The notes beneath the pieces are model-generated. The model was given only the letters and a program-made list of their open reading frames with translations. It made no database searches and was not told where the DNA came from. Of a DNA stretch of 15,593 bases, positions 12,822-15,593 are shown piece by piece (the first letter of the stretch is position 1; each line of letters opens with the position of its first letter). The DNA lies in assembly GCA_012522705.1 (NCBI GenBank), contig JAAYJY010000301.1, positions 1 through 15,593 of the forward strand, in the 5' to 3' direction. The stretch is from Syntrophomonadaceae bacterium (GTDB lineage Bacteria; Bacillota; Syntrophomonadia; Syntrophomonadales; Syntrophomonadaceae). Made by a program: the position numbers and the translations under genes.

Positions 12822-14144
12822 TTGAAAAAGGATCGTGTAATCATCATGGGGGCCGCTGGGCGGGATTTCCACAACTTCAACACCTATTTCCGCAACAATA
12901 ACGACTACGAGGTGGTAGCCTTTACCGCTACCCAAATACCGGATATTGAAGGCAGGGTCTATCCAGCCAGTATCGCCGGGGAGCTGTATCCAGAAGGGAT
13001 ACCCATCTATCCCGAAGGAGAACTGGATTCCCTGATCGATAAATTCGGAGCTGATCAGGTGGTTTTTGCGTACAGTGACGTATCCCATCAATACGTAATG
13101 CATAAAGCCTCCCAGGTGTTAGCTTCTGGTGCAGATTTTCGGCTGATGGGACCAGACAAGACCATGGTCAAATCCAAAGCCAAGGTAATCGCGGTAACTG
13201 CGGTAAGAACTGGCAGCGGTAAGAGTCAGACCACCCGCTATGTGGCGAAAGCCCTCGTTGAAATGGGCAAGAAAGTGGCCATAATCAGACATCCTATGCC
13301 TTACGGCAACCTGGAGGAGCAGGTGGCCATGAGATTTGGCAGTTATGAGGATTTGGACAAATATAATTGTACGATCGAAGAAAGGGAAGAATTTGAGCCG
13401 CATATCGATAATGGCATGGTGGTATTTGCCGGAATTGACTACCAGGCTATCCTGGAAAAAGCTGAACAGGAAGCGGACGTGATACTGTGGGATGGCGGCA
13501 ATAACGACTTGCCCTTTTATAACTCCGATCTCCACATTGTGGTAGTGGATCCGCATCGAGCCGGCCACGAAACTACGTATCATCCCGGGGAAACAAATCT
13601 GAGAATGGCTGACATAGCTATAATCAACAAGATTGATTCCGCCGATCCCCTGGAAGTGGAAAAAGTCAAAAAGACGATTGCGGCCATAAACCAGAAAGCC
13701 AGGATAATAATGGCCAATTCCCCTATTGCCGTTGACGATCCGGGAGCAATAGCCGGCAAGAAGGTCCTGGTGGTAGAGGATGGCCCCACACTTACTCATG
13801 GAGACATGGCCTACGGGGCTGGCGTTATTGCTGCTGAAAAACTGGGCGCAGCCGAGCTGATCGACCCGCGCCCTTACGCGGTCGGAACCATCAGAGATAC
13901 TTTTGCCAAGTATGATCATCTATCCAGGCTCCTGCCCGCCATGGGTTACGGAAAATTGCAGATCGAGGAACTGGAAAACACCATTAATAATTCTCCGGCG
14001 GAATTGGTGGTAATAGGAACTCCCATAGATTTAAGGAGAATCATGAAGTTGGACAAACCAGCCCTTCGAGTCAGATATGACTTGGAAGAAGTGGGTAAAA
14101 GTGAATTGGTGGATATCCTGGCGAGAATCGTGAACGGAGAATAG
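12822..14144 (+). CDS. Cyclic 2,3-diphosphoglycerate synthetase-like P-loop protein (COG2403 type)
   Basis: A 440-residue protein of the family named after the archaeal cyclic 2,3-diphosphoglycerate synthetase and often annotated as a predicted GTPase. The N-terminus is a Rossmann-like domain (RVIIMGAAGRDFHNFNTYF, then YEVVAFTATQIPDIEGRVYP). The P-loop is TAVRTGSGKSQTTR with GSGKS at 131-135. A probable Walker B is ADVILWDGGNNDLPFY, and NKID appears in IAIINKIDSA, as in G proteins. TTG 12822 is the start, with GAAGGGG at 12807-12813. It follows the GNAT gene after 21 bases, inside the arg operon, and a terminator follows. Bacteria rarely need cyclic diphosphoglycerate, so the real reaction is open. 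An ATP- or GTP-dependent step near carbamoyl phosphate or amino-acid metabolism is suggested by the place only. Confidence 0.8.
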   Translation: MKKDRVIIMGAAGRDFHNFNTYFRNNNDYEVVAFTATQIPDIEGRVYPASIAGELYPEGIPIYPEGELDSLIDKFGADQVVFAYSDVSHQYVMHKASQVLASGADFRLMGPDKTMVKSKAKVIAVTAVRTGSGKSQTTRYVAKALVEMGKKVAIIRHPMPYGNLEEQVAMRFGSYEDLDKYNCTIEEREEFEPHIDNGMVVFAGIDYQAILEKAEQEADVILWDGGNNDLPFYNSDLHIVVVDPHRAGHETTYHPGETNLRMADIAIINKIDSADPLEVEKVKKTIAAINQKARIIMANSPIAVDDPGAIAGKKVLVVEDGPTLTHGDMAYGAGVIAAEKLGAAELIDPRPYAVGTIRDTFAKYDHLSRLLPAMGYGKLQIEELENTINNSPAELVVIGTPIDLRRIMKLDKPALRVRYDLEEVGKSELVDILARIVNGE

Positions 14145-14296
14145 GTTGTGAGGATGAGAATAATGGCCACGGCCAGGAACAATTCGGTTTTAGTTCACTT
14201 GTAGGGCTGTCAACCGGTTCGGACTGCATCTTAAGGTGAAGGCCTCATCTGGAAAATAACTAGCGAAAATAAAACAAATCCTCGCAAGGTTTAGAA

Positions 14297-14346
14297 GCCT
14301 GCCGGAAATTGCGGACTGCGGTACGCTTATCCGGCAGGCCTTTTTT
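14297..14346 (+). terminator. Rho-independent terminator of the arg operon
   Basis: GCCTGCCGGA (14297-14306) pairs perfectly with TCCGGCAGGC (14330-14339) and is followed by C and six T residues. The 23-base loop has some inner pairing (GCGG with GTACGC). It ends the long arg transcript before nrdD. Confidence 0.8.
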
Positions 14347-14381
14347 AAGTGTAGATTGGGACAAATTTTATTAAAAGAGTA

Positions 14382-14409
14382 TTGCATAATAAATATTATT
14401 CCATATACT
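14382..14409 (+). promoter_or_regulatory. Sigma-A promoter of nrdD
   Basis: TTGCAT at 14382-14387 and TATACT at 14404-14409 are 16 bases apart. The -10 element overlaps the first NrdR box, so repressor binding would block polymerase. Confidence 0.6.
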
Positions 14410-14420
14410 ATATATAGCGT
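14405..14420. promoter_or_regulatory. NrdR box 1
   Basis: ATACTATATATAGCGT matches the NrdR consensus ACACWATATATWGTGT at 14 of 16 positions. NrdR is the ATP/dATP-sensing repressor of ribonucleotide reductase genes, and this site overlaps the -10 element of nrdD. Confidence 0.8.
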
Positions 14421-14436
14421 TTATGTAAGCAAATAA

Positions 14437-14452
14437 ACCATATATATAGCGT
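14437..14452. promoter_or_regulatory. NrdR box 2
   Basis: ACCATATATATAGCGT matches the NrdR consensus at 13 of 16 positions. It starts 32 bases after box 1, about three turns of the helix, the usual arrangement of paired NrdR boxes. Confidence 0.8.
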
Positions 14453-14472
14453 TATGGAATGGAGAGGATTGA

Positions 14473-15593
14473 ATGGACATCACCAAGATAAGGAAGAGAG
14501 ATGGCCGCTTAGTGCCTTTTGAAAAGGAAAAGCTCACCAATGCCATCTTTAAGGCGGCTCGGGCCGTAGGGGGTAAAGACTACCGGACCGCAGAGAGTCT
14601 GGCGGAAAAAGTCATGGACATCGCACAATATGTCGACGATGACGAGATTGCCACAGTTGAGGGCATACAGGATCTGGTCGAAAAGGTGCTGGTCAAGAAC
14701 GGCCACTACAAAACGGCCAAGGCATACATATTGTACCGCAGGCAGCATGAAACCCTGCGCAACGCCGACCAGCTACTGGCCAACAACAACCAGATCATAG
14801 CCAATTATCTGGGCCGCCACGACTGGCGGGTGAAGGAAAACTCCAATATGACTTATTCTCTGCAGGGGATGAACTTCCATCTTTCCTCGGTCATAGTATC
14901 CCAGTATTGGCTTGATCAGATCTACACTCCCCAGATGAAGGAAGCCCAGCAAAGCGGGGATATACACATCCATGACCTGGGTATTCTGGGCGTATATTGC
15001 GTAGGCTGGGATATCCACGATCTGCTCCTGGAGGGATTCAAAGGAGTGCGGGGTAAGGTAGCCAGCGGGCCAGCTAAACATTTCCGCTCCATCTTGGGAC
15101 AGATAGTCAACTTCTTTTTCACCCTGCAGGGGGAGGCAGCTGGCGCCCAGGCCTTTTCCAATTTCGATACCCTGTTGGCTCCGTTCATCCGGTATGATGG
15201 GCTTGATTACAAATCGGTCAAACAGTGTCTGCAGGAATTTGTCTTCAACATGAACGTTCCTACCCGGGTAGGATTCCAGACTCCCTTCACCAATGTGACC
15301 ATGGATCTCAAAGTACCGGGGTTCATGAAGGACGAGCCGGTTATCATCGGCGGGAAGTTCATGGATGCCACCTATGGAGAATTTCAGGCGGAGATGGATA
15401 TCTTCAATCAAGCCTTCGCAGAAGTTATGATGGATGGCGATGTAGAGGAGCGGGTGTTTACCTTCCCCATCCCCACCTATAATATCACCGAGGATTTCGA
15501 CTGGACCAATCCCGCCTACAATAAGATCTGGGAGATGACTGCCAAGTATGGCATACCCAACTTCTCCAACTTCGTCAACTCAGACATGAGCCC
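14473..15593 (+). CDS. nrdD: Anaerobic ribonucleoside-triphosphate reductase NrdD (3' end outside window)
   Basis: Class III, oxygen-sensitive glycyl-radical reductase that makes deoxynucleotides from NTPs with formate as reductant. ATG 14473 follows GGAGAGG with a five-base spacer. The first 90 or so residues are an ATP-cone (KIRKRDGRLVPFEKEKL, then ILYRRQHETL), the allosteric dATP/ATP site. The catalytic barrel then begins, with NSNMTYSLQGMNFHLSS, GDIHIHDLGILGVYCVGWDI and FNMNVPTRVGFQTPFTNVT, all typical of NrdD. The frame is open to the window end (about 373 codons). The glycyl-radical loop and zinc site near the C-terminus lie outside, as would the activase nrdG if linked. Regulation by NrdR is indicated by two boxes upstream. 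Confidence 0.93.
   Translation, partial: MDITKIRKRDGRLVPFEKEKLTNAIFKAARAVGGKDYRTAESLAEKVMDIAQYVDDDEIATVEGIQDLVEKVLVKNGHYKTAKAYILYRRQHETLRNADQLLANNNQIIANYLGRHDWRVKENSNMTYSLQGMNFHLSSVIVSQYWLDQIYTPQMKEAQQSGDIHIHDLGILGVYCVGWDIHDLLLEGFKGVRGKVASGPAKHFRSILGQIVNFFFTLQGEAAGAQAFSNFDTLLAPFIRYDGLDYKSVKQCLQEFVFNMNVPTRVGFQTPFTNVTMDLKVPGFMKDEPVIIGGKFMDATYGEFQAEMDIFNQAFAEVMMDGDVEERVFTFPIPTYNITEDFDWTNPAYNKIWEMTAKYGIPNFSNFVNSDMS

Noticed and set aside
1..15593. CRISPR array, tRNA or rRNA genes, riboswitches
   Set aside because: No regularly spaced repeats, tRNA folds or known leader structures were seen; the arg leader is too short for one.

Overview
The window looks like chromosomal DNA from an anaerobic, spore-forming, Gram-positive bacterium of the Clostridia, possibly Syntrophomonadaceae-like (inference from gene content only). 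The evidence is a cwlD-type spore cortex amidase, strong AGGAGG-type ribosome binding sites with several TTG/GTG starts, an oxygen-independent class III ribonucleotide reductase, radical SAM and Rrf2/rubrerythrin-type genes, and good sigma-A promoters. Base composition is moderate throughout, and TAA, TAG and TGA are all used as ordinary stops.

Layout. (1) 1-547: the 3' end of a group II intron, comprising the maturase C-terminus and RNA domains V and VI, followed by a short possible exon remnant and a terminator. (2) 903-4098: cwlD, then an AmmeMemoRadiSam pair consisting of a LigB/MEMO-like dioxygenase domain fused to an AMMECR1 domain, and the radical SAM partner AmrS. A perfect 20-bp terminator hairpin closes this block. 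(3) 4215-5732: a possible decayed gene fragment, then a small ArsC/Spx-family gene with an in-frame TGA exactly where the family has the first Cys of its CxxC redox motif. A stem-loop of bacterial SECIS type follows the TGA. Downstream is an Fpg/Nei-like protein that lacks the catalytic Pro2. (4) 5966-6619, minus strand: an Rrf2-type Fe-S regulator and a rubrerythrin C-terminal remnant, each carrying an in-frame amber codon, with a dyad operator upstream. (5) 6872-14144: the arginine operon argC-argJ-argB-argD-argF, followed by a GNAT acetyltransferase and a cyclic-2,3-diphosphoglycerate-synthetase-like P-loop protein, ended by a terminator. (6) 14382-15593: nrdD, cut by the window end, behind a sigma-A promoter overlapped by two NrdR boxes spaced 32 bp.

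How the genes work together. ArgC, J, B, D and F cover acetylated ornithine formation and recycling and the step to citrulline; no argA is visible, so ArgJ and possibly the GNAT protein would supply N-acetylglutamate. The central region groups a redox-motif protein, a DNA-glycosylase relative and an Rrf2/rubrerythrin remnant, which suggests an oxidative-stress theme (inference).

The most interesting item is the probable UxxC selenoprotein of the ArsC/Spx family at 4485-4850. An automatic gene caller would shorten it or call it a pseudogene.
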